Of a stretch of DNA of 64,000 bases, positions 1 to 7,536 are shown piece after piece. A program made the translations under genes and the position numbers. How positions within the stretch are numbered: position 1 is the first letter of the stretch; each line of letters starts with the position of its first letter. This stretch comes from Prevotella sp. oral taxon 376 (GTDB taxonomy: Bacteria > Bacteroidota > Bacteroidia > Bacteroidales > Bacteroidaceae). The stretch covers positions 1,476,501 to 1,540,500 of the forward strand of contig NZ_PYXG01000001.1 in NCBI RefSeq assembly GCF_003043945.1, in the 5' to 3' direction. The notes beneath the pieces were generated by a model. It made no database searches. It saw only the letters and a program-made list of their open reading frames with translations, and had not been told where the DNA came from.

Positions 1-38
1 AATCATCTTATTTCTTTGGAGAATTGAAAATTAAGTGT

Positions 39-46
39 TACCTTTG
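39..46 (+). promoter_or_regulatory. -7 promoter element of tRNA-Met
   Basis: TACCTTTG matches the Bacteroidota -7 consensus TAnnTTTG and lies about 30 bp before the mature tRNA 5' end. Confidence 0.65.
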
Positions 47-76
47 CACCCGCAATTCCATCAGGCGATGGGTGAT

Positions 77-150
77 GGCGGGATAGCTCAGCTGGTTAGA
101 GCGTCGGATTCATAATCCGGAGGTCGTGGGTTCGGGTCCCACCCCCGCTA
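77..150 (+). tRNA. tRNA-Met (anticodon CAT)
   Basis: A cloverleaf can be drawn: T8/A9, a D arm beginning GCTC, a 5-bp anticodon stem (positions 5' TCGGA, 3' TCCGG) closing the loop TTCATAA with anticodon CAT, a T arm GTGGG/CCCAC with loop TTCGGGT, and acceptor GGCGGGA against CCCCGCT with one A-C mismatch at 7-66. CCA is not encoded. The lack of an initiator-type body and the general resemblance to elongator tRNA-Met favour that identity; an Ile2 tRNA (lysidine-modified CAT) is not excluded. Confidence 0.93.
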
Positions 151-477
151 CAAAGAAGGGCTAGTAATCACTTGATTATTAGCTATTTTTTGTTTTTTTA
201 AGGGAACAATTAAGGAATAATTTATATCACATACTCAACTTTGGGAACTTGAAGGTCTTATTTATCTAGATGAGATATCTCTGCAAAACTCTTCTTACTA
301 GTATTTCAGAAAATAATCCTCATGTCTATTATGTCTTGGAGGAAAGCTATGTTGTTAGTTAATCGAGTGTCTATTCTCTGAAGATTTCAATAGCCAAATC
401 CGCCTGCAATAAAGTCGGGGATTGTTTTGCAGTCAGGAAATAATTTCGTAGTTTTGTCCCAAAGAAGAGGATTTCTT
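151..477. other. AT-rich intergenic stretch without a gene
   Basis: Between the tRNA and the amidase gene. No open frame of note, no clear TAnnTTTG box and no strong hairpin were seen. A purine-rich stretch (AAGAAGAGG) lies just before the ATG at 478. Confidence 0.5.
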
Positions 478-1254
478 ATGAAAGTAACTATTCTGCAGAC
501 CGACATCGTTTGGGGTAATCCCAAGAAAAATCAGCGTGATGCGGAGACACTGATGGATGAGAATGAAGACTCTGACCTTTATGTGCTCCCGGAAATGTTC
601 TCAACGGGATTTGCCACAGAGCCGGAAGGGGTGGCAGAGGCCGACGACTGCTCACTGAAATGGATGCAGGCGCAGTCAGTAAAAAGAAAATGCGCCATCG
701 CCGGAAGCATTGCCGTGAAGGAGGGTAGCCGATTCTTCAATCGTTTTTATTTCGTCTTTCCTGACGGAATGGAAATTCATTACGATAAGCGGCACCTGTT
801 TTCATATGGAGGTGAGGATGTGCACTTTACGCCAGGAAACGAGCGTGTAGTCGTAGAGTATCAGGATTTCCGGATTCTTCTTCAAGTCTGCTATGACCTC
901 CGCTTCCCTATATTCAGCCGTAATCATAAAGATTACGATTTGGCGATTTATGTGGCTAACTGGCCTGCCATTCGGTTAGAGGCATGGTCTACTTTGCTTA
1001 AGGCCCGGGCCATTGAGAACCAATGCTATGTGATAGGGGTGAATCGGGTGGGTGAGGATTCTGTCTGCAATTATGCCGGGGGATCTGAAATCGTAGGGCC
1101 TTATGGCAAAACGATAGTAGAATGTGAGTCGGGAAAAGTGAGTGCGGCAACCGCCAAATTGAAGATTAGGCCGCTCAGAGGCTTTCGGAAAAGTTTCCCG
1201 GTCCTCGACGACGCGGATTCATGGCCGAGCATTCGAGATGATGACCAATTATAA
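478..1254 (+). CDS. Nitrilase-superfamily amidase (omega-amidase/YafV-like)
   Basis: A 258-residue carbon-nitrogen hydrolase. The catalytic triad of the superfamily is visible: Glu39 (LPEMF), Lys104 (YDKRHLF) and Cys138 (QVCYDLRFP). The RHLF context and short length resemble omega-amidases that hydrolyse 2-oxoglutaramate or 2-oxosuccinamate to the keto acid and ammonia in the cytoplasm; the exact substrate is inferred. The open frame extends upstream to 427, but the ATG at 478 is preferred because it gives the family-typical start MKVTILQTDI and has a purine-rich stretch before it. The last 16 bp overlap the longest reading of the next gene. Confidence 0.88.
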   Translation: MKVTILQTDIVWGNPKKNQRDAETLMDENEDSDLYVLPEMFSTGFATEPEGVAEADDCSLKWMQAQSVKRKCAIAGSIAVKEGSRFFNRFYFVFPDGMEIHYDKRHLFSYGGEDVHFTPGNERVVVEYQDFRILLQVCYDLRFPIFSRNHKDYDLAIYVANWPAIRLEAWSTLLKARAIENQCYVIGVNRVGEDSVCNYAGGSEIVGPYGKTIVECESGKVSAATAKLKIRPLRGFRKSFPVLDDADSWPSIRDDDQL

Positions 1255-1267
1255 AAACTATATGAAC

Positions 1268-1813
1268 ATGAAGAAAATCTTGTTTGTTGTGGGATCTACC
1301 CGCAGGCAATCGTTCAACCGACAGGTAGCCGATTATGTGTGTGAACTGCTGCAAAGCAGGGCTGAGGTCAGTTGTCTGGATTATGCGGATGTGCCTTTCG
1401 TCAATCAGGATATAGAGTTTCCCGCTCCAGAATCCGTTATCCGCGTAAGAGAGGCCGTCAAGGCCGCCGATGCCTTGTGGGTGTTCACGCCGGAGTATAA
1501 TTACAGCTATCCCGGCCTTGTCAAGAACCTCTTCGACTGGCTTTCGCGTCCGTTGACGGCTGGCGACTATGAGACGCCGACGCCTATCAGGGAAAAGCGT
1601 GTTGCTTTGACAGGCATTGGTGGGGCAGGAAAGACTTCTAAATGCCGGGAAAAGTTGGCAGAACTGCTGACCTTCATCGGCGCGGAGGTTGCGGAGCCTT
1701 CGTTAGGTCTGCGTGTAGACATGGCGGCCTGGGGCACCAATCAGCTGACTCTGGATGAAGAACAGAAAGCACAGCTCGCCGAGCAGGCCGATTCGTTTCT
1801 GGGTCTTTTATGA
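1268..1813 (+). CDS. NAD(P)H-dependent FMN reductase / quinone reductase
   Basis: A 181-residue flavodoxin-like protein of the NADPH-dependent FMN reductase family. The N-terminal FMN phosphate loop is seen as VVGSTRRQSFNRQVA (residues 6-20) and the flavin-binding PEYNYSYPGLVKNLFDW motif follows around residue 75. Cytosolic two-electron reduction of FMN or quinones is the family role. In-frame ATGs also exist at 1238 and 1262; 1268 (MKKILFVVGSTR) fits homologues best and avoids overlap with the amidase. The short distance suggests co-transcription with the amidase. Confidence 0.85.
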   Translation: MKKILFVVGSTRRQSFNRQVADYVCELLQSRAEVSCLDYADVPFVNQDIEFPAPESVIRVREAVKAADALWVFTPEYNYSYPGLVKNLFDWLSRPLTAGDYETPTPIREKRVALTGIGGAGKTSKCREKLAELLTFIGAEVAEPSLGLRVDMAAWGTNQLTLDEEQKAQLAEQADSFLGLL

Positions 1814-2027
1814 TGAGGAAATGTCTTTCCGTTTGTATTGATATGCTACTTGGTGTAGGCTATCTTTTCAGTGGACCTTATCCGCCCAATCCTGCTCCAT
1901 GTCCGGTTGGTTCTCCTGACGGCTTCGTCCTTCAGCTCCTCCTTGCCAGGCGGCGTGCTGCTGTTGCCAGAGTTCTTGCTCGCCTTTTCGGTTATCACCT
2001 CTGTCGGCGGTCCCGTCCTGTAGCTTT

Positions 2028-3362
2028 TTATATGATTCCCTGCGCCATCATGGCCTTGGCCACCTTCATGAATCCGGCAACATTGGCTCCTTTCACATAG
2101 TTGACATAACCATCGGACTGCATGCCGTATCTCATGCAGTTCTCGTGGATATCGTTCATGATGTAGTGAAGCTTGCCATCCACTTCCTCGCGGCTCCAGC
2201 GCAACCGTTCCGAGTTTTGGCTCATCTCCAGTCCTGATACCGCAACTCCCCCTGCGTTGGCCGCTTTTCCCGGTGCGTAGAGTATCTTTGCGTCGTGGAA
2301 AACCTTGATGGCTTCGGGCGTTGAGGGCATGTTGGCTCCTTCCGAGACGGCAATGACGCCGTTGGCGACGAGTGCTTTCGCGGCTTCCCCGTCAATCTCG
2401 TTCTGCGTGGCGGAAGGCAGGGCGATGTCAGCTCTCTCCGTCCAGGGCTTCGCCCCCGCCACATATTTTACTCCGTATTCCTCGGCATACTCACGGATGC
2501 GCCCCCGCTCAATGTTTTTCAGCTCCATGATATAGTCGAGCTTGGCGCGATCGATGCCGTCTGGGTCGTAGATGTAGCCGTCGGAATCGGACATGGTAAC
2601 CACCTTGGCCCCGAGCTCAATCAGCTTTTCTACCGTATACAGGGCCACATTGCCCGCTCCGCTCACGAGCACCGTCTTGCCCTTGATGTCGATGTTTCGG
2701 GTCTTGAGCATGTTGCAGAGAAAGTAGACATTCCCATACCCCGTGGCTTCGGGGCGGATGAGAGACCCTCCGAACTCCTGTCCCTTGCCCGTGAGAGCAC
2801 CGTGAAACTGATGGGTGAGCTTCTTGTACATGCCGAAGAGGTAGCCGATCTCGCGGCCTCCCACGCCGATGTCTCCCGCGGGAACATCCTCGTCAGGACC
2901 GATATGGCGGTAAAGTTCGGTCATGAAGGCTTGGCAAAAGCGCATCACCTCGGCGTTGCTCTTGCCTCGGGGAGAGAAATCGGAGCCTCCTTTAGCCCCT
3001 CCCATGGGGAGCGTGGTCAGCGAGTTCTTGAAAGTTTGCTCAAAGGCGAGGAACTTCAGAATCGACAGGTTGACGGAGGCATGGAATCGAATGCCGCCCT
3101 TGTAAGGGCCAATCGCATCGTTATGCTGTATGCGATAGCCCATGTTGGTCTGCACCCTGCCCTTGTCGTCGACCCAGGAAACCCGAAACTGGATGATTCG
3201 ATCGGGGACGCAGAGCCGCTCAATGAGGTTGGCGCTCTCAAATTCGGGATGTCGGTTGTACTCTTCTTCGATCGTGCCTAATACCTGGCTTACCGCCTGG
3301 ATGTACTCCGGTTCGTTGGGAAACCTAAGCTTCAAATTCTCTACAACATCTTTCGCGTTCAT
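2028..3362 (-). CDS. gdhA: NADP-type glutamate dehydrogenase
   Basis: A 444-residue hexameric-type glutamate dehydrogenase, the usual length for bacterial GdhA. It interconverts 2-oxoglutarate plus ammonia with glutamate. Seen in order: the substrate domain with GYRIQHNDAIGPYKGGIRFH, the catalytic-lysine segment MGGAKGGSDFSPRGKS, the PAGDIGVGGREIGY stretch, and the Rossmann motif VSGAGNVALY. The open frame reaches upstream to 3422, but the -7 promoter at 3420-3427 lies there, so the ATG at 3362 (MNAKDVVENLK) is the start. Monocistronic, convergent with the FMN reductase gene. Confidence 0.97.
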   Translation of the reverse strand: MNAKDVVENLKLRFPNEPEYIQAVSQVLGTIEEEYNRHPEFESANLIERLCVPDRIIQFRVSWVDDKGRVQTNMGYRIQHNDAIGPYKGGIRFHASVNLSILKFLAFEQTFKNSLTTLPMGGAKGGSDFSPRGKSNAEVMRFCQAFMTELYRHIGPDEDVPAGDIGVGGREIGYLFGMYKKLTHQFHGALTGKGQEFGGSLIRPEATGYGNVYFLCNMLKTRNIDIKGKTVLVSGAGNVALYTVEKLIELGAKVVTMSDSDGYIYDPDGIDRAKLDYIMELKNIERGRIREYAEEYGVKYVAGAKPWTERADIALPSATQNEIDGEAAKALVANGVIAVSEGANMPSTPEAIKVFHDAKILYAPGKAANAGGVAVSGLEMSQNSERLRWSREEVDGKLHYIMNDIHENCMRYGMQSDGYVNYVKGANVAGFMKVAKAMMAQGII

Positions 3363-3419
3363 AACATTCTTCTTATTTAATCGTTGACTGATCGTCTGGG
3401 AAATCCTCTCTTGTGCTTG

Positions 3420-3450
3420 CAAAGGTAAACAATTTCATTCAAACGAGCAA
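3420..3450 (-). promoter_or_regulatory. gdhA promoter (-7 TACCTTTG, -33 TTG)
   Basis: On the minus strand TACCTTTG occupies 3420-3427 and a TTG box 3448-3450, with a 20-bp spacer. Expected start of transcription is near 3416, giving a leader of about 55 nt before the ATG at 3362. Confidence 0.75.
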
Positions 3451-3691
3451 CAAAATGTTAGTTTGATTTCAAAAGTTTATTTCAAAAAGAAAATTGATAC
3501 TGTGCTTTCGTTTCGTTTGTTGCAGGTTTGAAGGATAAAACTTTCTTTTTGCGATTCGATTCATCCTTGATGATGCCGCGGCGTTAAAGCCATCCTGAAG
3601 AAAGCAGTCTGCCATGTCGGGTATCAGGGGGTGGCATGTTGTTGCCGTCGGGGATTTATGTTTTTTTGCAAGAATTGTTGCCGTTCCATAC

Positions 3692-3721
3692 TTTGTCTTA
3701 CCAAAAATAGCATTATCTTTG
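3692..3721 (+). promoter_or_regulatory. Orphan consensus promoter
   Basis: TTTG at 3692-3695, an 18-bp spacer and TATCTTTG at 3714-3721 match the Bacteroidota promoter consensus in both boxes. No gene begins within the next 500 bp on this strand. It may serve an unannotated small RNA running toward the tandem repeat at 3867. Confidence 0.5.
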
Positions 3722-3866
3722 TACTTGTCAGGTGGAGCGTCGTCCGCGACCCAATTTTCAGCCTGCCAGCTGATTTGTCAGGTAATAACCAGGGATTGAG
3801 AGCTGCCGGTCGTCTAAGGTTTTCGGGCAGCGTGTCTCCCGGAAACAAAGAGGCCGCTCCCGCTTT

Positions 3867-3932
3867 GACGAAATCGCCGATTTCGTCCGACAATTTCGGC
3901 GATTTTGTCCGACGATTTCGCCGATTTTGTCA
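3867..3932. repeat. 3 x 22-bp near-palindromic tandem repeat, copy 1
   Basis: Three contiguous 22-bp units, each of the form GACnAnnTCG-[C/G]CGATTT-[C/T]GTC plus one base, so each unit reads almost the same on both strands. Copies of the same three-unit element are at 30770-30835 and 46847-46912. The approach sequence AGGCCG...TTTGAC is shared with those copies. Confidence 0.9.
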
Positions 3933-4272
3933 TTCTCTTTGCAGCTATCGTCTTTTCTCGAGACTGCTTTATGGCAGAAAGGCCCTTGATGCTCGCTGTG
4001 TTTTGCCCGTTTGCCGTGTCGTAGGTGCGGCGTCGTAGCCGAGGTTTCCCGTCCTGTTTATAATAATGTGCAGTTGCCGGTGCCGGCAGCAGAGGTTCCC
4101 GGCCTTTTTGCGGAAGGATGTGGCCAAACTGGGAAGTGTGTATGGGAAGATATCTTTGAGGTTTCGTGAATTTTCGTTATCTTTACATCATACTGCCATG
4201 CACATGGTAACGGTGGCGATAAAAAGGGGGTCTCGGAACCGGCTTTCAAGGGCGCCCGATTTGTCTTTGCGC

Positions 4273-4626
4273 TTATTCCCGCGGAAATACGGGTCTTAGT
4301 CGTTTGGGCAGTTTGTCGGCTACGGTTTGATAAGAACTTCTGATGAGCTGCTCAGTCAGCTTGTCGTCGAGGGTCTCAAGATAGAGGTCGTTCCAATGCG
4401 TCTTGTTGAGGTGGTAAGCCGGACGAATGCCGTCATGGTGCTCTCGGAGTTCCGCGCCGCGGTCGGGGGCGAGCTTGACGGCACAAGTAGGCTCCGGCGA
4501 CTCCAGCCAGATATGGAGGAAAATCTTCCCGCCAATGCGAAATATGAGCCAGTCCGGCCCATAAGGCATGTCCTCGGTGGTGCCTGGCAGGGACAGGGCG
4601 TAGGCTCTCACTTGTTCTATATTCAT
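4273..4626 (-). CDS. MmcQ/YjbR family protein
   Basis: A 117-residue protein of the MmcQ/YjbR (CyaY-like fold) family. The N-terminus MNIEQVRAYALSLPGTTED, the central IFLHIWLE strand, the AYHLNKTHWNDLYL segment and the C-terminal helix with DKLTEQLIRSSYQTVADKLPK are typical. Its biochemical role is poorly defined; double-stranded DNA binding has been proposed for family members. It sits 65 bp downstream of the aldo/keto reductase gene with a terminator-like hairpin between them, so it may be separately expressed or a read-through product. Confidence 0.9.
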   Translation of the reverse strand: MNIEQVRAYALSLPGTTEDMPYGPDWLIFRIGGKIFLHIWLESPEPTCAVKLAPDRGAELREHHDGIRPAYHLNKTHWNDLYLETLDDKLTEQLIRSSYQTVADKLPKRLRPVFPRE

Positions 4627-4639
4627 GTCTCTTCAATTG

Positions 4640-4678
4640 AAAAGAGGAAGCCGGGATGGGGAAACATCCGGGCTTCCG
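4640..4678 (-). terminator. Terminator hairpin after the aldo/keto reductase gene
   Basis: Arms GGAAGCC (4646-4652) and GGCTTCC (4671-4677), extended by GGATG/CATCC with one mismatch, are followed on the minus strand by TCTTTTC. Position just after the stop codon at 4692 fits an intrinsic terminator. Confidence 0.6.
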
Positions 4679-4691
4679 TTCCTAAAAAACA

Positions 4692-6080
4692 TTATTTCCC
4701 GGCATCACCGATCAGCTCTACGATTCTGGACATCTGGTTGGGGATGCGTATCTGTTGGGGACACTTAGGCAGGCAGACCTCACAATCCATGCACTGGGAT
4801 GCCCATTCGCTGTCCTTGAAGGTCTGCTTGTAACCCTTCACGAAGTCGGTGAGCTGGACTTCATGGCCGGGCGACTTCTTGTCGGGGAACCTTCCTTCGT
4901 TGATGGCCTTGTTATAATAGGTGAAGTTTCCAGGTATATTGACGCCGTAAGGGCAAGGCATGCAGTATTGGCAGGCCGTACATGGGATGACCGGCAGCCC
5001 CGACATGTCGTCGGCAATCTTGGCAAGCAGCTCGTTTTCGCTCGTGGTGCAGGGGTCGAGAGGTGAGAAGGTGCGCACATTCTCCTCAAGCACCTCCATG
5101 GTCGTCATACCGCTCAGCGTGGTGAGGATGTTGGGATGGGAGCCCACCCAGCGGAAAGCCCAGGAGGCGGGAGTAGCCTCGGGGCGGACAGCCTTCAGCC
5201 GCTTGGCGTATTCTTCGGGAATGTGGGCAAGCCTACCTCCAAGGAGCGGCTCCATGACCACATTCTGCACGCCGGCCTTCTCGCTCTTGGCATAGAGGTA
5301 TTCGGCATCGGCATCCTGCTTCCAGCCACCCTTGTTGAGCGACGCGTGCCGCCAGTCGATGTAGTTCATCTCTATCTGCACGAAGGTGAAACCATACTTC
5401 TCATTGTGATCGAGGAGCCAGTCGAAGACGCTCACATCGCCATGATAGCTGAATCCGAGGTTGCGGATCACGCCCTTGTCGCGCTGTTCGCAAAGCCAGT
5501 CAAGCAGCCCGTTGTCGATGAACCGCTCGTTGAGTTTGTCCAGACCGCCACTTCCGACGGAGTGAAGAAGATAATAGTCTACATAGTCTATCTGCAGTTT
5601 TTCCAGCGAATCGTGGAACATCTTCTTGCCTCCTGCAAGTGTATGGTCTCCCCGATCCGACATCTTGGTCGCGACAAAGTAGCTTTTGCGGGGATGGCGG
5701 TGCAGCGCGATGCCCGTGGCAATTTCCGACAAGTCCTTTCCGTAGACGGGAGCGGTGTCGAAATAGTTTACTCCGTGTGCCAGGGCATAGTCCACCTCCT
5801 TGTTTACCAGGTCCTGATCGATCTTGCCGTCTTTTTGCGGCAAGCGCATCATGCCGTATCCGAGAAGTGAGACCTTGTCGCCGGTATGGCGGTTAACGCG
5901 CAGCGTCATGCCTCCGGGGTTTCCCTCCATAAGGGCAGACCTGCCGCTCTGATTGATGAGAGAACGGGCAAAGGCCGAGATGGGACCCATGCTTGCCAGG
6001 GCAGCGGCAGAAGCCGTCGTCAGTCCTAAACGCTTTAGGAACTGGCGCCTACTTAAGTTCTGATTACCTCTATCCATCAT
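4692..6080 (-). CDS. Tat-exported aldo/keto reductase with C-terminal 2[4Fe-4S] ferredoxin-type domain
   Basis: About 462 residues. A twin-arginine signal (SRRQFLKRLGLTTASAAAL) lies at the N-terminus, then a complete aldo/keto reductase barrel with YFDTAPVYG, VATKM and YLLHSVG carrying the usual catalytic Asp, Tyr, Lys and His. The C-terminal 100 residues hold two Cys clusters, CTACQYCMPCPYGVNIP and CMDCEVCLPKCP, as in ferredoxin-type Fe-S domains. The protein should be folded with cofactors in the cytoplasm and exported. The open frame starts at 6107, but the promoter box at 6105-6112 overlaps that codon, so ATG 6080 (or 6077) is chosen. Substrate unknown. Confidence 0.88.
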   Translation of the reverse strand: MMDRGNQNLSRRQFLKRLGLTTASAAALASMGPISAFARSLINQSGRSALMEGNPGGMTLRVNRHTGDKVSLLGYGMMRLPQKDGKIDQDLVNKEVDYALAHGVNYFDTAPVYGKDLSEIATGIALHRHPRKSYFVATKMSDRGDHTLAGGKKMFHDSLEKLQIDYVDYYLLHSVGSGGLDKLNERFIDNGLLDWLCEQRDKGVIRNLGFSYHGDVSVFDWLLDHNEKYGFTFVQIEMNYIDWRHASLNKGGWKQDADAEYLYAKSEKAGVQNVVMEPLLGGRLAHIPEEYAKRLKAVRPEATPASWAFRWVGSHPNILTTLSGMTTMEVLEENVRTFSPLDPCTTSENELLAKIADDMSGLPVIPCTACQYCMPCPYGVNIPGNFTYYNKAINEGRFPDKKSPGHEVQLTDFVKGYKQTFKDSEWASQCMDCEVCLPKCPQQIRIPNQMSRIVELIGDAGK

Positions 6081-6104
6081 GTTTTTGTATTGTGTCTGAT
6101 GTTG

Positions 6105-6112
6105 CAAATATA
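6105..6112 (-). promoter_or_regulatory. -7 promoter of the aldo/keto reductase gene
   Basis: TATATTTG on the minus strand. It rules out the upstream start codon at 6107 and implies a leader of about 20 nt. Confidence 0.65.
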
Positions 6113-6139
6113 ATCGTTAATTTCGAAAAAGCAAGCATA

Positions 6140-6172
6140 TTGAAAGTTTTTAACCAAATAATTGTATCTTTG
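6140..6172 (+). promoter_or_regulatory. Promoter of the gamma carbonic anhydrase gene
   Basis: TTG at 6140-6142 and TATCTTTG at 6165-6172, 22 bp apart. The ATG of the gene follows at 6196. Confidence 0.65.
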
Positions 6173-6195
6173 TATTTGGAAAATGATGATAAACG

Positions 6196-6723
6196 ATGGC
6201 ATTGTTAAAGGAAGTCAATGGGAAAGCTCCTAAGTGGGGCGACAATTGCTATTTGGCAGAGAATGCGGCGCTGGTCGGCGATATTACCATGGGCGACGAC
6301 TGCTCTGTGTGGTTCGGGGCCGTGTTACGGGCAGATGTGGACGCCATTCGCATGGGCTGCCGCGTGAATGTGCAGGATTGTGCCTGCATTCATCAGACCC
6401 GGGGAGGGGCGGTTGTTATCGAGGATGATGTCTCGATAGGGCACGGGGCTGTCGTGCATGCCTGCTGCTTGCGCAAGGGCGCGCTGATCGGCATGAATGC
6501 CACGGTGCTCGATGGGGCGGAAGTGGGCGAGGGGGCTGTCGTTGCCGCGGGTGCCGTGGTGCTTGCGGGAACGAGGGTGGGCCCTTATGAAATATGGGCA
6601 GGAATACCGGCCAGACTGGTGAAAAAGGCTGACCGGGAACAAGCCCTAACCTTCTCAAGGCACTATATGGAAATCAAGGAGTGGTACGGAACGGGCGGAC
6701 GGAATCTTCCTCCGTGTCCTTGA
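6196..6723 (+). CDS. Gamma carbonic anhydrase family protein (YrdA-like hexapeptide protein)
   Basis: 175 residues forming a left-handed beta-helix of hexapeptide repeats (for example GDDCSV, GCRVNV, EDDVSI, RKGALI, GEGAVV), followed by a C-terminal helix. Three His that would bind metal between subunits are present: His66, His83 and His88 (IGHGAVVH). Family members bind zinc or iron in trimers; many bacterial YrdA-type proteins have little carbonic anhydrase activity, so enzymatic function is not assured. Followed by the nicotinamidase gene 44 bp downstream. Confidence 0.92.
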   Translation: MALLKEVNGKAPKWGDNCYLAENAALVGDITMGDDCSVWFGAVLRADVDAIRMGCRVNVQDCACIHQTRGGAVVIEDDVSIGHGAVVHACCLRKGALIGMNATVLDGAEVGEGAVVAAGAVVLAGTRVGPYEIWAGIPARLVKKADREQALTFSRHYMEIKEWYGTGGRNLPPCP

Positions 6724-6767
6724 GGTTCTTTTTAGGATGAGTTTTCGGCTAAAAACATAATAGAATC

Positions 6768-7328
6768 ATGAATAAATTATTGCTGATAATCGACCCACAG
6801 ATGGATTTCATCAATGGCTCACTGCCAATTGCGGGTGCTGCTGAGGCTATGGATGCTCTGGCAGAATATGTAGATAGCCATGGCAAGGAATATGCGTTGC
6901 GTGTGGCCACTTCTGACTGGCACCCTTATCACCATTGCTCTTTTGACCGCGAAGGCGGACCGTGGCCGGCGCATTGCATGCAGCATTCCGCGGGGGCAGC
7001 CATCTGGCAACGCCTCTTGGAAGCCCTTCATCAAACGGAGGGAGGATTCGTCATGCTCTACAAAGGGGATGAGGCTTCTCGTGAAGAGTATTCCATCTTA
7101 CAGAACAAGCGTTCCTCCATTGAGCTTCGCCATCTTGTCAGCGAGCATGCCATCGGGCAGATTGATGTATGCGGGCTGGCTGGGGATGTTTGTGTCCTCA
7201 ACACATTGAAGGATCTTATGGCAGAGTATGGCCCGGGAAGGCTAAATGTACTCACAGCTTATTCACCCTCGCTTGACGACGGCTCGGCGCTCAGAAACTT
7301 CATCGAGACACACGGGTTAGGAGGCTGA
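6768..7328 (+). CDS. pncA: Nicotinamidase (isochorismatase fold)
   Basis: 186 residues. The catalytic triad Asp9, Lys99 and Cys142 and the metal site Asp50, His52, His56 in DWHPYHHCSF are visible, and GGPWPAHC follows, as in PncA-type nicotinamidases. It deamidates nicotinamide to nicotinate in the NAD salvage pathway. Probably co-transcribed with the upstream hexapeptide protein gene. Convergent with nhaA; an inverted repeat lies in between. Confidence 0.9.
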   Translation: MNKLLLIIDPQMDFINGSLPIAGAAEAMDALAEYVDSHGKEYALRVATSDWHPYHHCSFDREGGPWPAHCMQHSAGAAIWQRLLEALHQTEGGFVMLYKGDEASREEYSILQNKRSSIELRHLVSEHAIGQIDVCGLAGDVCVLNTLKDLMAEYGPGRLNVLTAYSPSLDDGSALRNFIETHGLGG

Positions 7329-7448
7329 TGTCGCTCGGAGCTTGTCTTTTTCCGGCTGAAATTTGCCATATGGCTGGCCGTATGGTGAGAAAGGCCTGAT
7401 TGGCCCATGTCGGAAATATGGCACCGGACAGGAATCGTATAAATAAAA

Positions 7449-7476
7449 CGAACAATCCGGGATAGGTTATTGTTCG
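7449..7476. terminator. Inverted repeat between convergent genes
   Basis: CGAACAAT (7449-7456) and ATTGTTCG (7469-7476) form an 8-bp stem with a 12-nt loop between pncA and nhaA. A tract of T is weak on both sides, so it is a tentative bidirectional terminator. Confidence 0.45.
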
Positions 7477-7536
7477 TGTAAATGTTGATTTCCCTTTTAG
7501 TATTTGAATCGGATAGGGTTATTGTCTCTTGAGGAT

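Larger units (their letters stand above)
3451..4272. other. Gene-free intergenic region with orphan promoter and repeat
   Basis: About 820 bp between gdhA and the YjbR gene. Short open frames exist on both strands but none has recognisable protein character. The stretch contains a consensus promoter on the plus strand (3692-3721) and a 3 x 22-bp tandem repeat (3867-3932), both listed separately. Confidence 0.55.

Noticed and set aside
1810..2100. 96-codon frame after the FMN reductase gene on the plus strand
   Set aside because: Runs into the 3' end of gdhA on the other strand, has no domain or signal character and no promoter; regarded as chance.
3867..3932. CRISPR array
   Set aside because: The 22-bp units are contiguous with no spacers, only three units per copy and no cas genes anywhere in the window.
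3631..4038. 135-codon frame in the gdhA-YjbR intergenic region
   Set aside because: It crosses the orphan promoter and the tandem repeat, is Cys/Arg/Phe-rich without pattern, and does not resemble any family.
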